Assembly (NCBI RefSeq): GCF_015694725.1
Contig: NZ_JADQDQ010000003.1
Span: 62,001-126,000 of the forward strand
Reading direction: 5' to 3'
DNA from: Hymenobacter jeongseonensis
GTDB lineage: Bacteria; Bacteroidota; Bacteroidia; Cytophagales; Hymenobacteraceae
Length of the DNA stretch: 64,000 nucleotides
The translations under genes were made by a program, and so were the position numbers. A model generated the notes under the pieces. It was given only the letters and a program-made list of their open reading frames with translations. It was not told the DNA's origin and searched no databases. The first letter of the stretch is position 1. Every line of letters starts with the position of its first letter. This document shows positions 7,371-16,519 of this stretch, one piece after another.

Positions 7371-8675
7371 ATGTCTCCTGCCCTTCCTATTTCTGCTGAG
7401 GCACCTTTTGTAGACTCTTCCGAGCTGCAGGCGGCCCACAATGAGCAAATCAAGCAGCTTCGGCGGCAACTCTTGCTTAAGCAGTTCGAGCTGGATACCG
7501 TATTGGGCGTGGCGCACGACATGACGGCCCGCGACCATACCGTCGACGAGCTTTACCACATGCTGCGCCTCACCCTGCAGGGCCAGCGCAACGTGGTGCA
7601 GCTCCTCTTGTTTGCGCGCGAAGACGACATTTTTCGGGTGCGGGTTTCCCTGGGGTGCGACTTGGCCGAGGCCGAAAAACTGAAGCTTTCGCCGTTCCTG
7701 ATTGAGGGCGGGGTAACGCAGCCGCAAGCCGTGGAAGACCTGCACCTGGGGCCTGAGTGGGACAAGTACGAACTCATCATCCCCATTCTGCGCCAGAAGC
7801 AAGTGGCCGCCTACGTATTCGTCGGCGGTCTACGCTCAGATTTTGACCGCCAGCAACTCATCCCGTTTCTGGGCTCGCTGGCCAACACCCTGATTGGGGC
7901 CGTGGAAAACCGCCGCCTGCAAGCCCAGCGCGTAGCCGATGCGGCCGTGCGCAAGGAAATTGAGATTGCGCAGGAGGTACAGGCCATGCTGTTTCCCCGC
8001 AACCTGCCCAACGACAGTCACTTGTGTATTGAGCGCAGCTACGTACCGCACACGGAAATCGGCGGCGACTACTACGACGTGGTCGAAATCGATGCCGACC
8101 GCCTGCTGCTGTGCGTGGCCGACGTGAGCGGCAAAGGCGTGCCGGCCTCCCTGCTGATGTCGAATTTTCAGGCGGGCCTGCGCACGCTGCTGCGCCAGGG
8201 CGTAGAACTCGCCACCATCGTGCCCGAGCTCAACCACCTGCTGTTTCGCAACTCCGGAGGCGAGAAGTTTATCACGGCCTTTTTGGGGATTTACGACCGC
8301 CGCACCCGCTGCCTGCGCTACGTGAATGCCGGCCACAACGACCCGCTGCTCATCACCGACGACGGGGACGTGAAAACCCTCAAGGATGGCACCGTGATGC
8401 TGGGCATCATGGAAGAGCTGCCCTTGCTGCGCGTCGGCGAGATTAGGATACCGCCCCGTTCGCTGCTGCTGCTTTATACCGACGGCCTCACCGAGGTGTT
8501 TGATGCCGATAGCAACGAGTTTGGCGAAGAAGGCGTGCTGGCCGTATTGCAGCGCAACCGCTACCTGCCGCTGGCCCGCCTGCACCAGGAATTGCTGCAT
8601 ACCATCAACGAATTCAGCACCCAGGATTCGCAGTATGCCGACGACGTTACGATTCTGAGCTGCCGCTTCAAGTAA
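7371..8675 (+). CDS. GAF-SpoIIE family PP2C serine phosphatase (RsbU-like)
   Basis: A 434-residue cytoplasmic protein. A short coiled coil (about 15-40) and a GAF-like region (about 50-185) precede a helix with EIEIAQEVQAMLFP, the usual SpoIIE linker. The PP2C-type core follows with GGDYYD, the metal-binding CVADVSGKGVPASLLMSNF, LRYVNAGHNDPLLI and LLLYTDGLTE. Such proteins dephosphorylate anti-anti-sigma or other STAS-domain partners in response to signals sensed by the N-terminal domain. No partner switch gene is adjacent. The 3' end overlaps the convergent polymerase gene by eight bases. The ATG at 7371 gives the expected full length. Confidence 0.9.
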   Translation: MSPALPISAEAPFVDSSELQAAHNEQIKQLRRQLLLKQFELDTVLGVAHDMTARDHTVDELYHMLRLTLQGQRNVVQLLLFAREDDIFRVRVSLGCDLAEAEKLKLSPFLIEGGVTQPQAVEDLHLGPEWDKYELIIPILRQKQVAAYVFVGGLRSDFDRQQLIPFLGSLANTLIGAVENRRLQAQRVADAAVRKEIEIAQEVQAMLFPRNLPNDSHLCIERSYVPHTEIGGDYYDVVEIDADRLLLCVADVSGKGVPASLLMSNFQAGLRTLLRQGVELATIVPELNHLLFRNSGGEKFITAFLGIYDRRTRCLRYVNAGHNDPLLITDDGDVKTLKDGTVMLGIMEELPLLRVGEIRIPPRSLLLLYTDGLTEVFDADSNEFGEEGVLAVLQRNRYLPLARLHQELLHTINEFSTQDSQYADDVTILSCRFK

Positions 8676-10158
8676 GCTGGCTCTCCGAAGCAGGCTCGTT
8701 TGCTTCTTCTAGCCAGGCTTCGGCGCGTATGAGCAGCGCCAGGCAGATAAAAAACACCGGCCCAACCTTGTCAACCTCCACCAGTTCATTCAGGGTGAGG
8801 TGGAAAACGATGATGACGAAGGCAAGCACGGCAGCCAGCACCACCCGTTGCACCTCAGGCCGCTGCCGCGCCCGATGATACAGACTTTCGGCGCGCAGCA
8901 AAGACGTTGCTACCAATAGCAGAAATAGCAGAAATCCGGGAATGCCCTGCTCAGCCAACTGTAGCAGAAAGTAGTTGTGCGTGGTCGATTTCTCGCGGTT
9001 GTCGCTCACGTAAGTCCGGAAGCTCTTGATGGTGTAGCGCTTGTATTCGGGGTAGAAAGTGGCGGCGCCGCTGCCCACTAGCGGCTTGTCGGCTATCATG
9101 CGGGCGGCGGCTACCCAGCGGTACACCCGCTCCATGCCCGACACGTCTTGCAGCTTATAAGTGGCAGTCAGGTGCTTTTCGAAGTTCTGGCCGTTGAAAA
9201 CGGTGCGCTCGTAGTTGGGCGCAAATTCCATGTAGTTGTCGCCGCTCACCACGTAGCTGACCGCCAGCGACGTGCCCAGGGCCACGGCCACGAGCATCAG
9301 GCGCGTTAGGCGCCAGCGCATCACCACATAAAACAACCCGGCGATGGGCAGCGACAAAATCGAAGCCCGGGTGTAGGATGTGAGCAAGCCAAATAGCAAA
9401 ATACCGAGCCCAACTTGCCAAAGCAGCCGGACTCCGGCGGTGCGCGCCGCCCGCATGGCCAGCCAGCCAAACGGCATGAGCAGCGCCAGCATGGTAGCGT
9501 AAATGACGTGGTTGCGAAAAAACGGGTGCAACGCCCAGTTAATGTCCTCAAAGCTGAAGCCTTTGGTGGCATGGCGCGCCGCTACGTAGAGCACGCTGAG
9601 GCACGCCCCGGTGGCATAAACGGCCACAAACCGCCAGGTTTCGTGCGGGCGCCGCACAATGAGCAGGGTGCCCAGCAAGAAGGGCGTGATGTACCACGCC
9701 TTGGCCAGCAGGTATTTGATGGACTTGGTTTTATCGACCGAAAAGGCGGTGTCCAGGGCAGTCCAGAGCAGCATGAGGCCCAGAATGAGCACCAGTGGGT
9801 GCAACCACTCGCGCCGAGGCAGTTGGCCGGTGCGTAGTAGCAGCGCCACGCCCACGCAGGCCGTGAGGGCCAACATGAGCGGCTCGGAAGGCACGTCCAT
9901 GCTCAAGCCCCCAAACAAGCTGATTTCCTCCGTAAACGGCAGCAAAAAAAACAGCAGGTAGTACAGCCAGCGCCACTCCACCAGCGCCACGGCCAGGCCC
10001 ACCACCAGCAGGCCGGGCAGGAGCAGGGCCGGCTGCTGCCGCAATGCCGCCGCCGCCCCGCCACCAACTAGCAGCAGCACAAATACCACAAAAAGGAGCT
10101 GGGCGCCATCTAAAGAGCGCCGAAGCCGGTGCAGCAGCTCGTTCACGGGCGGGTTCAC
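8668..10158 (-). CDS. O-antigen ligase / Wzy-like polymerase family protein
   Basis: A 496-residue polytopic protein with about 11-12 membrane helices and one large periplasmic loop (about residues 300-400). The loop holds the Wzy_C motif: RVYRWVAAARMIADKPLVGSG followed by TTHNYFLLQLAEQG. This family covers WaaL ligases and Wzy-type polysaccharide polymerases. Beside the Wzz-like gene, a role in polymerising the locus polysaccharide is the better guess. The GTG start overlaps the stop of the upstream Wzz-like gene (GTGA), so the two are translationally coupled. Confidence 0.85.
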   Translation of the reverse strand: MNPPVNELLHRLRRSLDGAQLLFVVFVLLLVGGGAAAALRQQPALLLPGLLVVGLAVALVEWRWLYYLLFFLLPFTEEISLFGGLSMDVPSEPLMLALTACVGVALLLRTGQLPRREWLHPLVLILGLMLLWTALDTAFSVDKTKSIKYLLAKAWYITPFLLGTLLIVRRPHETWRFVAVYATGACLSVLYVAARHATKGFSFEDINWALHPFFRNHVIYATMLALLMPFGWLAMRAARTAGVRLLWQVGLGILLFGLLTSYTRASILSLPIAGLFYVVMRWRLTRLMLVAVALGTSLAVSYVVSGDNYMEFAPNYERTVFNGQNFEKHLTATYKLQDVSGMERVYRWVAAARMIADKPLVGSGAATFYPEYKRYTIKSFRTYVSDNREKSTTHNYFLLQLAEQGIPGFLLFLLLVATSLLRAESLYHRARQRPEVQRVVLAAVLAFVIIVFHLTLNELVEVDKVGPVFFICLALLIRAEAWLEEANEPASESQLT

Positions 10159-11237
10159 GCCGGGCGGGTGGTCCCGAGCCGGTTGTGGCGGTACAGCTCC
10201 AGCAAGGCAATGAGCACAACGGAAAGCGCGAACGTCACCAGCACGGAACCCAGCACGATGAGCGTGCGCACGGGCTTAAACTTCCGAGTGGCGGGGTAGG
10301 CCTTCTGCACCAAGTACAGGCTGGAAATCCGGCCTTTGATGCTCAATTCAGCCGTCTCGAAAGCCGAGCGGGCCGCAATGAGGCGGGTTTGCAAGTCGAT
10401 AACGCGTGTGCTGAACATGTTGAGCGAGTCGGTGCCCTGCACGTAGTTTTCCAGGTTGATGAGGTTGCCGCCGTCGGCGCGGGTGAGGCCGCGCAGCGCC
10501 CGGCGCAGGCCGGCCACGTCGCCGCCGCTGCCTTCGGCCTTGCGCAAAGCCGCCTCGGTTTCGATGATTTGCTTGGCCATGTAGCGGCCCTGCATTTCGA
10601 GGCCGTAGATGCCGTAGCGGCGGCGGGCCCCCACCAGCTCGCGGCGGCTGCGCTCGAAGCTGATGCTGAGGTAGTCGTAGCGCTGCCGGTAGAGGTCGAG
10701 CACGGTGCGGCGGTTTTCCAGGGTCAATTGCTGGTTTACCGAATCGATGACGTGAACCATCGCATTGGCCACGGCCGCCGCCAGGTTTTTGTCTTCGTCG
10801 GTGAAAGTCAACTCAATGGCGTCGCGCTCGTTGTGCACGATGCTGAAATTGCCGCTGAATTCGCTCAGGACAAAATTGTCGGTGGCATCGTCGCCTGGAG
10901 GGCCGGCCTTGTAGTGCTTGTAGAGGTCAAACTTTTTGATAATCAATTCCGCCACCGGCTGCGACTCGCCGATGGTGATGACCCGGTCCAGGTCTTCGGC
11001 CCGGCTGGCCAGTTCCAGCTTGCTGCGCGTCATCGCGTTGTCTTCCAGCAGGCGGTCGGGGTCGGCCGTTTGCGGGTTGGTCGGGATGAAAACAGCGGTG
11101 GAACGGTACACATTGGGCAGCATCAGGGCCACTACCACGCTCACCAAAGCGGCCAATGCCACGGCCCCGGCCACGAAGTATTTCCAGCGGTTGATAATGG
11201 GCCCGAGGCCCACCAGCGAGAAAGAAGGTGCAGACAT
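10155..11237 (-). CDS. Wzz-like polysaccharide co-polymerase (chain-length determinant)
   Basis: A 360-residue inner-membrane protein with the PCP layout: a helix near the N-terminus (about 20-40, AGAVALAALVSVVVALMLP), then the Wzz-type segment YRSTAVFIPTN, a long helical periplasmic domain, and a second membrane helix near the C-terminus (about 325-348). There is no cytoplasmic tyrosine kinase domain, as in the short PCPs. It probably sets chain length together with the downstream Wzy-like protein. The promoter is likely the TATCTTTG box just upstream. Confidence 0.85.
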   Translation of the reverse strand: MSAPSFSLVGLGPIINRWKYFVAGAVALAALVSVVVALMLPNVYRSTAVFIPTNPQTADPDRLLEDNAMTRSKLELASRAEDLDRVITIGESQPVAELIIKKFDLYKHYKAGPPGDDATDNFVLSEFSGNFSIVHNERDAIELTFTDEDKNLAAAVANAMVHVIDSVNQQLTLENRRTVLDLYRQRYDYLSISFERSRRELVGARRRYGIYGLEMQGRYMAKQIIETEAALRKAEGSGGDVAGLRRALRGLTRADGGNLINLENYVQGTDSLNMFSTRVIDLQTRLIAARSAFETAELSIKGRISSLYLVQKAYPATRKFKPVRTLIVLGSVLVTFALSVVLIALLELYRHNRLGTTRPA

Positions 11238-11301
11238 ACAGAGAGGAAGGCCACGTTCCCCGCGCTGATATGTAGTGGGCAGGCAGCGGAACGGTGGCGG
11301 G

Positions 11302-11309
11302 CAAAGATA
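11302..11309 (-). promoter_or_regulatory. -7 box for the Wzz-like/Wzy-like operon
   Basis: The minus strand reads TATCTTTG, an exact TAnnTTTG match, about 65 bases upstream of the ATG at 11237. The -33 element is not obvious. Confidence 0.45.
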
Positions 11310-11361
11310 GCCTGAAAATGGCCCGGTGCGGCCCGTGGTGCGGCTGCCCCGGCGCGGTGCG

Positions 11362-11369
11362 TAGCTTTG
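11362..11369 (+). promoter_or_regulatory. -7 box for the flippase/glycosyltransferase operon
   Basis: TAGCTTTG matches TAnnTTTG exactly, about 18 bases before the likely TTG start at 11388. It forms a divergent pair with the minus-strand box at 11309-11302, about 53 bases away. Confidence 0.45.
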
Positions 11370-11387
11370 CGCGGCCGGCGCGAGCCG

Positions 11388-12860
11388 TTGGCTTTAACAT
11401 CCGGACTTAGCGAACTCGACGGTATCAAACGGTTTTTTGGCAATATCAGCTTCGTCGTCCTCCTCAACCTGCTGGTGAAGCCGGCCTGGGTGGTGGTCGA
11501 AAACCTGGTGCAGGACCGGCTCGGGCACGCCACTTTCGGCCTCATCACGGCCCTGTCGGCCCTCACGCTGGTCGTGGCCGCCCTCTCCGACCTGGGCCTG
11601 ACGCCCTACTCCGTGCAGCGCGGCGCTGCCGAGCCCACGTTTATGGCCGAAACCTTTCCCACGTTGCTGCCCCTGCGCGGCGCCCTCAACGCCGTGGCCC
11701 TGGCCGCCATGCTGGCCGTGGGCTGGGTGCTGGGCTACCGGGGCAGCGAGTTGGTGCTGCTGGGTGCCATTGGCACGGCCCTGCTGCTGGCCCAATACGG
11801 GCAGTTTTTGCGGGGCACGCTGCAAGCCAGCCAGCGCTTCAACACCGACGCCGTGCTTTCGGTAGTCGAGAAATTTTTGCTGCTGGGAGCGGTTGTGGTG
11901 CTCATTCCCGTGGGCCTCACGCTGCCCCGCTACGTGGGGGCCCGGCTGGCGGCGGCGGCCTTCACCACCGTGCTGCTCTACGGGCTGATGACGCGCCTCT
12001 TTGGCCGGGTGAAGTACCGCTGGCGCGGCCCTGTAGCCCGCTCGGCGCTGCGGGCCAGCCTGCCGTTTGCCCTCATGACTCTGCTGTACGGCGTCAACGA
12101 GCGCATCGACATGGTGATGCTCGAACGCTTGGCCTCACCCATCGAGGCCGGCTACTACGCCGGGGCCTACCGCTGGGTCGATGCCGTGATGATGTACGCC
12201 TGGACGGTATTGCCGCTGTTTTTTGCGAAATTCGCCAGCGTGTCCCGCGATGCGGCGGCCCAGCGCCAGCTGCTGTGGTTTGGGCAGCGCGTGGTCACGC
12301 TGCCGCTGCTGTTTGTGGTGGCCTTCGTGCTGTTCCGGGGCGAGGTGCTGTTTTGGCAATTCACGCACAGCACCCCAGCCGAGGTGGCGCGCATGACCTT
12401 TTGCTTGAAGATTTTATTTCTCAACGTGCTGGTTCACGCCTTTTTTGCCATTTATAGCACCTTGCTCACCAGCACCACCCACGAGCGGGCCGTGAGCTGG
12501 CTAGTGGCGGGCAGTATTGCCCTAAACATCGGGCTGAACTTGGTTTTGTTGCCCCGCTACGGAGCCGTGGCGGCCTCACTGAATACGCTGCTGTGCGCCG
12601 TAGCGGTGTCGGGAGGCTATCTGGTGCTGGTGGCGCGGCGCACGGCGGTAGGCGTGCCGTTTCGGCTATTGGCGCGCCTGCTGCTGGCTTTTGGCCTGCT
12701 GTGCGGCACGTGGTACATCCTGCAATTCGGCCTGAATAACGCCCTGGGCTGGTGGCTGGAAGCCTTGTTGATGGGGGTGATTTTCGGAGTAATTATTCTC
12801 GGGACGGGTTTGGTGCGCCAAGGCGAAATCAGCCAGTTGCTGCCGGGGCATAAAGCATGA
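11388..12860 (+). CDS. Polysaccharide flippase (Wzx/MATE-like, oligosaccharide flippase family)
   Basis: About 490 residues with 12-14 membrane helices. The N-terminal region (GNISFVVLLNLLVKPAWVV, then NLVQDRLGHATFGLITALSA) and the central ERIDMVMLERLASPIEAGYYAGAYR are typical of Wzx-type exporters of lipid-linked repeat units. The frame opens at TTG 11367, but that codon lies inside the -7 box. The next TTG at 11388 fits a transcript starting near 11376, so I use it; no ATG or GTG is available early. The stop overlaps the ATG of the glycosyltransferase (ATGA). It likely moves the repeat unit made by this locus across the inner membrane. Confidence 0.82.
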   Translation: MALTSGLSELDGIKRFFGNISFVVLLNLLVKPAWVVVENLVQDRLGHATFGLITALSALTLVVAALSDLGLTPYSVQRGAAEPTFMAETFPTLLPLRGALNAVALAAMLAVGWVLGYRGSELVLLGAIGTALLLAQYGQFLRGTLQASQRFNTDAVLSVVEKFLLLGAVVVLIPVGLTLPRYVGARLAAAAFTTVLLYGLMTRLFGRVKYRWRGPVARSALRASLPFALMTLLYGVNERIDMVMLERLASPIEAGYYAGAYRWVDAVMMYAWTVLPLFFAKFASVSRDAAAQRQLLWFGQRVVTLPLLFVVAFVLFRGEVLFWQFTHSTPAEVARMTFCLKILFLNVLVHAFFAIYSTLLTSTTHERAVSWLVAGSIALNIGLNLVLLPRYGAVAASLNTLLCAVAVSGGYLVLVARRTAVGVPFRLLARLLLAFGLLCGTWYILQFGLNNALGWWLEALLMGVIFGVIILGTGLVRQGEISQLLPGHKA

Positions 12861-14020
12861 GTAGCCGCCCTCTTCATATCGCCGTCAACACCCGGTTTTT
12901 GCTGCCGGGCGACCAATTGGAGGGCATTGGCCGCTTCACCTACGAAACGCTGCGCCGGCTGGTAGCCCTGCATCCGGACGTAACATTTCACTTCCTCTTC
13001 GACCGGCCGTACGACACGCGCTATTTGCTGGGGCCCAACGTGGTGCCGCACGTGCTGTTTCCGCCCGCGCGGCATCCATTCCTGTATGTCGCATGGTTTG
13101 AAGGCGTGGTAGCGCGGTGGCTGGCCAAGCACCAGCCCGCGGCCTTCCTCAGCCCCGATGGCTTTACGACTCTAAACACCCGAGTTCCGCGCGTGACGGT
13201 GGTGCACGACTTGGCTTTCGAGCATTTCCCGCTCGATGTGGGCCTGTTGCAACGCAAGTACTACCATTGGTTTATGCCGCGCTTTGCCAAGGCCTCGGAG
13301 CAGGTGGTGGCCGTGTCGGAGTTCACCAAGGCCGATATCGTGAAGACGTACGGCCTCTCGCCTGCTAAAATCAGCGTCGCCTATAACGCCCCGGCCGACC
13401 TCTTTCAGCCCCAGCCCGAAGCCGGGCAACGCGAAGTTCGCCGGCGGTTCAGCCACGGGCAACCGTATTTTTTATTTGTCGGCGCCTTGCAGCCCCGCAA
13501 AAACCTGGGCAACCTGCTGCGGGCCTTCGACTTGTTCAAAACCACGGGCGGCCCCGCCGCGGCCAACGCCCAACTGCTGATTGTGGGCCGCAAGGCCTGG
13601 AAAGCCGGCCCCATCCTCACGGCCTACCAGCGCATGCGCCACCAAACGGCGGTGCATTTCACCGGCCGGGTCGTCGATGCCGATTTAGCCGGGCTGTACG
13701 CCGCGGCCCGAGCTACGGTGTACGTGCCTTATTTTGAAGGCTTTGGGATTCCCATTGTGGAGGGCCAGGCCAGTGGTTCCGCCGTGCTCACGTCCAATGT
13801 CAGCTCCATGCCGGAAGTGGCCGGCAAGGGCGGGGCATTACTGGTCGACCCCAACGATGTCGAGCGCATTGCCGCCGGCCTCACTCAGCTGTGGGGCGAT
13901 GCGGATTTGCGTCGGCACCTCATCGCCAAGGGCCACGAAAACCTGCGCCGTTTTTCCTGGACGCGGAGCGCCGAGGTCCTGTGGGAGGCCATTGAGGCCG
14001 CGACCCGCCGCCGTGCCTGA
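12857..14020 (+). CDS. GT4 family glycosyltransferase (GT-B fold)
   Basis: A 387-residue protein. The N-terminal Rossmann half starts IAVNTRFLLPGDQLEGIGRFTYE, and the C-terminal half begins FLFVGALQPRKNLGNLLRAF. The retaining-transferase EX7E-type motif is seen as PYFEGFGIPIVEGQASG, followed by SSMPEVAGKGGALLVDP. These are standard for GT4 enzymes using nucleotide sugars (mannosyl- or rhamnosyl-type are common). The enzyme is cytoplasmic and peripheral. Its ATG overlaps the flippase stop, so it belongs to the same surface polysaccharide operon. Confidence 0.88.
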   Translation: MSSRPLHIAVNTRFLLPGDQLEGIGRFTYETLRRLVALHPDVTFHFLFDRPYDTRYLLGPNVVPHVLFPPARHPFLYVAWFEGVVARWLAKHQPAAFLSPDGFTTLNTRVPRVTVVHDLAFEHFPLDVGLLQRKYYHWFMPRFAKASEQVVAVSEFTKADIVKTYGLSPAKISVAYNAPADLFQPQPEAGQREVRRRFSHGQPYFLFVGALQPRKNLGNLLRAFDLFKTTGGPAAANAQLLIVGRKAWKAGPILTAYQRMRHQTAVHFTGRVVDADLAGLYAAARATVYVPYFEGFGIPIVEGQASGSAVLTSNVSSMPEVAGKGGALLVDPNDVERIAAGLTQLWGDADLRRHLIAKGHENLRRFSWTRSAEVLWEAIEAATRRRA

Positions 14021-14072
14021 GGAATTTGCGCCGTGGTGCCCAGCCGCCTTCATTCTTCATCAAGCCAGGCGT

Positions 14073-14080
14073 TACTTTTG
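14073..14080 (+). promoter_or_regulatory. -7 box immediately upstream of the hypothetical gene at 14086
   Basis: TACTTTTG is an exact TAnnTTTG match ending five bases before the ATG at 14086. Transcription would begin at or next to that ATG, giving a leaderless mRNA, unless the real start is the ATG at 14122. Confidence 0.4.
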
Positions 14081-14085
14081 TGTCA

Positions 14086-14631
14086 ATGGCTCGGTCGCAC
14101 CCCTATAATTTCACTCACGTGATGCTCCCGCAGATGGCCTGGCGCCGGCCGGCCTCGGTGCGCCGCGAGCTGCGCGACCCTTACCTGGCCCGCGAGCTGC
14201 TGTTGTACATGTGGGAGAAAGCGGCCGATAGCCTGCCTGCCGCCGAGAAAGTAGCGCCCAAAGGCCTGCGTCTGAGCTGGCACGAAGTAGCCGGCCGCGC
14301 CACGGCGCTGCTGCACCTGCCGCCCCCCCAGGCCACCATGGAGGCACACTATTCGGCCCTGGTGTACGAAGAGGACGACGATCCAGACAATGCAGAAGCC
14401 GTGGAAACCCGCCCCCGCTACTTCACCCTGGAAGCCGCGCTGGGCCTGAGCAGCGCGGCCGGCACCGCCACGCTGGTGGGGGAGTGGTCGGGCGAGGTGC
14501 ACCGGCACCTGGGCCGCGGCCCGGCGGGCGGCCAGCCCGATACTCACTTGGCTTTCCTCGAAACCCTGGCTTCGGTGCTGGGGCCGCGGCCCGATAAGGA
14601 AGCGCCGTTTATGCGCGTGGTGCGCTCCTGA
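14086..14631 (+). CDS. Uncharacterised protein in the polysaccharide operon
   Basis: A 181-residue soluble protein (MARSHPYNFTHVMLPQMAW). I do not recognise a family. It has no signal peptide or membrane helix, and a central acidic patch (YEEDDDPDNAEAVE). Its stop overlaps the start of the deacetylase by one base (TGATG), so it is made together with the deacetylase and the GT2. That placement suggests an accessory cytoplasmic role in glycan synthesis, by context only. Alternative starts are the ATGs at 14122 and 14134. Confidence 0.6.
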   Translation: MARSHPYNFTHVMLPQMAWRRPASVRRELRDPYLARELLLYMWEKAADSLPAAEKVAPKGLRLSWHEVAGRATALLHLPPPQATMEAHYSALVYEEDDDPDNAEAVETRPRYFTLEAALGLSSAAGTATLVGEWSGEVHRHLGRGPAGGQPDTHLAFLETLASVLGPRPDKEAPFMRVVRS

Positions 14632-15317
14632 TGCCGATGCGCGCCCGGCTCGACGCCGCCCTGCTCACGCGCCCGCCGCGGCTGCTGCACACCTTGTTGC
14701 CCGGCTGCGAGTGGACCGGCCCGCACCACACCGCGAGCGGCACGCCCGTCGTGTACCTCACGTTTGATGACGGCCCTATACCCGAGGAAACCCCCTGGGT
14801 GCTCGAACAGCTGGCCGCGTTCAACGCCCGCGCCACGTTTTTTTGCGTGGGCGAAAACCTGGCGCGCTACCCGGCCATTGCCCGTGCCACCCTGGCGGCG
14901 GGGCACCGCCTGGGCAACCACACCCACCGGCACCGCAGCGCTTGGGCCAGTACGCGGGCTGACTATTTGCAGGGCATTGCCGATTGCCAGGCGGAATTAT
15001 CAGGAATTGGCTTAGCTCATCCTGGTGAATTGACCTCGCCCGACTTGCTTTTTCGCCCGCCCCACGGCCGGCTGACCTGGCCGTTGCTGCAAGCCCTGCG
15101 CCTCGGGTACCGCGTGGCCATGTGGTCGGTTCTGACCCGGGACTATGACCCGGACCTGAGCCCGGAAAATTGCCTGCGGTTCACCTTAGCGGCGGTGCGC
15201 GCGGGCGATATTGTGGTGTTTCATGACAGCCACAAGGCCAGCGCCCGGCTGCGGTTTGTGTTGCCGCGGCTACTGGCGCACCTGGCGGGGCAGGGGTTTG
15301 GATTTGCAGTACTGTGA
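14631..15317 (+). CDS. Polysaccharide deacetylase (NodB homology domain, CE4)
   Basis: A 228-residue protein. All CE4 motifs are visible: LTFDDGP with the catalytic base and metal aspartates at about 46-47, NHTHRHRS with the metal-binding histidines at 96 and 100, RPPHGRLTW as motif 3, MWSVLTRDYD as motif 4, and VVFHDSHK with the C-terminal histidine. Members remove N-acetyl groups from GlcNAc polymers or lipid-linked sugars. There is no obvious signal peptide, so it may act on a cytoplasmic lipid-linked intermediate. It is coupled to the upstream gene by TGATG and to the GT2 downstream by GTGA. Confidence 0.88.
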   Translation: MPMRARLDAALLTRPPRLLHTLLPGCEWTGPHHTASGTPVVYLTFDDGPIPEETPWVLEQLAAFNARATFFCVGENLARYPAIARATLAAGHRLGNHTHRHRSAWASTRADYLQGIADCQAELSGIGLAHPGELTSPDLLFRPPHGRLTWPLLQALRLGYRVAMWSVLTRDYDPDLSPENCLRFTLAAVRAGDIVVFHDSHKASARLRFVLPRLLAHLAGQGFGFAVL

Positions 15318-16432
15318 GCGGGGCAGTGCTACTCTTATCCTCCGGTTTTCTGGCAATTTGGCTGCTGGGCATGGCGTACGCCGCTTGGCGCTTTGCCAGC
15401 CGGCGCGGGGCCCGGCCCGCCCGAGCGCTACCCGCGCCGCTGCCCCGGGTGAGCGTGCTGATTGCTGCCCGCGACGAAGCCTCGGCGCTGCCGCGTTGCC
15501 TCGCCAGCCTGCGCGCTCTGCACTACCCGCCCGAACTCATCGAGGTATTGGTTGGCGACGATGCCAGCGCCGACGGCACTGCCGCCGTGGCCGCCGCCGC
15601 CATGCAGGGCTTTGCCGGGCAGTTTCGGGTGGTGCCCATTTCTGCCACGTTGGGCGAAGCCCGGGGCAAGGCGAATGTGCTGGCCCACTTGGCCAAACTC
15701 GCGACCACAGACTTCTTCTTTATTACCGACGCCGATATCAGCGTGCCGCCTACCTGGCTAGCAGGGCTGCTGGCGCATGCCGCGCCGGGCGTGGGCACGG
15801 TCACGGGCATCACGGCGGTGCGCGGGCCGCGGCTATTTCATCGGCTGCAAGGCATCGATTGGCTGCTGTCGCTGAGCATGGTGCAGGTGGTGAGCGACCT
15901 GGGCCGGCCCGTGACGGCCATGGGCAACAACATGCTCGTGACCCGCGCCGCTTATCAGGCTACCGGCGGCTACGAAGCGTTGCCGTTCTCGGTCACCGAA
16001 GACTTTGCCCTCTTCAACGCCACGCTGGAGCAAGGCTACGGCTTCCGCAATGTGTATGCTCCCGCCGTGCGGGCCGATTCGTTGCCCATCCTCACTTGGG
16101 CGGCCTTGATGAAGCAGCGCCGCCGCTGGCTGAAGGGCGTGGAAGCGCTGCCGCTGCGCCTGCGCCTGGAACTGTTGTTTTTCAGCGGATTTTGGCCGGC
16201 GCTGGTGGCCGTGGCATGGGCGGGCGGGTCGGGGTTTGCGCTGGGAATTTGGGGCTTGAAAGTGCTGGTGCAGGGAAGCTTGGCCCATTTTGCGCACCGC
16301 CGGGCCGGGCTGCGGCTGGCGTGGCACTTGTTGCCCTTATTTGAGGTGTACACCATTGGGCTGACTGTCGGCCTAGTGTGCTACCGACTGCTGGGCGGCG
16401 GCATCGTCTGGAAGGGAAGACGCTACGAGTAA
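15314..16432 (+). CDS. GT2 family glycosyltransferase with membrane segments
   Basis: A 372-residue protein starting at a GTG that overlaps the previous stop. An N-terminal helix (FLAIWLLGMAYAAWRF) precedes the GT-A core: VSVLIAARDEASALPRCLASL, VLVGDDASADGT, FFITDADISVPPTW, GNNMLVTRAAYQATGGY, FSVTEDFALF and LMKQRRRWLKG. The TED-type acceptor motif and QxxRW suggest a processive or lipid-acceptor enzyme, and two to three helices follow. It resembles the GT2 at 3496-4716 in domain layout. It is the last gene of the operon, ending just before a strong hairpin. Confidence 0.87.
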   Translation: MSGAVLLLSSGFLAIWLLGMAYAAWRFASRRGARPARALPAPLPRVSVLIAARDEASALPRCLASLRALHYPPELIEVLVGDDASADGTAAVAAAAMQGFAGQFRVVPISATLGEARGKANVLAHLAKLATTDFFFITDADISVPPTWLAGLLAHAAPGVGTVTGITAVRGPRLFHRLQGIDWLLSLSMVQVVSDLGRPVTAMGNNMLVTRAAYQATGGYEALPFSVTEDFALFNATLEQGYGFRNVYAPAVRADSLPILTWAALMKQRRRWLKGVEALPLRLRLELLFFSGFWPALVAVAWAGGSGFALGIWGLKVLVQGSLAHFAHRRAGLRLAWHLLPLFEVYTIGLTVGLVCYRLLGGGIVWKGRRYE

Positions 16433-16453
16433 AGAGGCCGGGCACAAGCCGAA

Positions 16454-16492
16454 AGGGCCGCCGCTACACGTTCGGTGCGTAGCGGCGGCCCT
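16454..16492. terminator. Bidirectional hairpin between convergent genes
   Basis: A perfect 14-bp stem (arms 16454-16467 and 16479-16492) with an 11-base loop. There is no clear T-tract on either side, but its position between the GT2 stop and the convergent M56 gene fits transcription termination. Confidence 0.55.
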
Positions 16493-16519
16493 GGCCAACA
16501 TATCTTGTATTTCTGCGCT

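Noticed and set aside
10044..11315. 423-codon plus-strand ORF
   Set aside because: Antisense to the Wzz-like gene and rich in His/Gln/Ala as expected for a reverse frame of GC-rich coding sequence.
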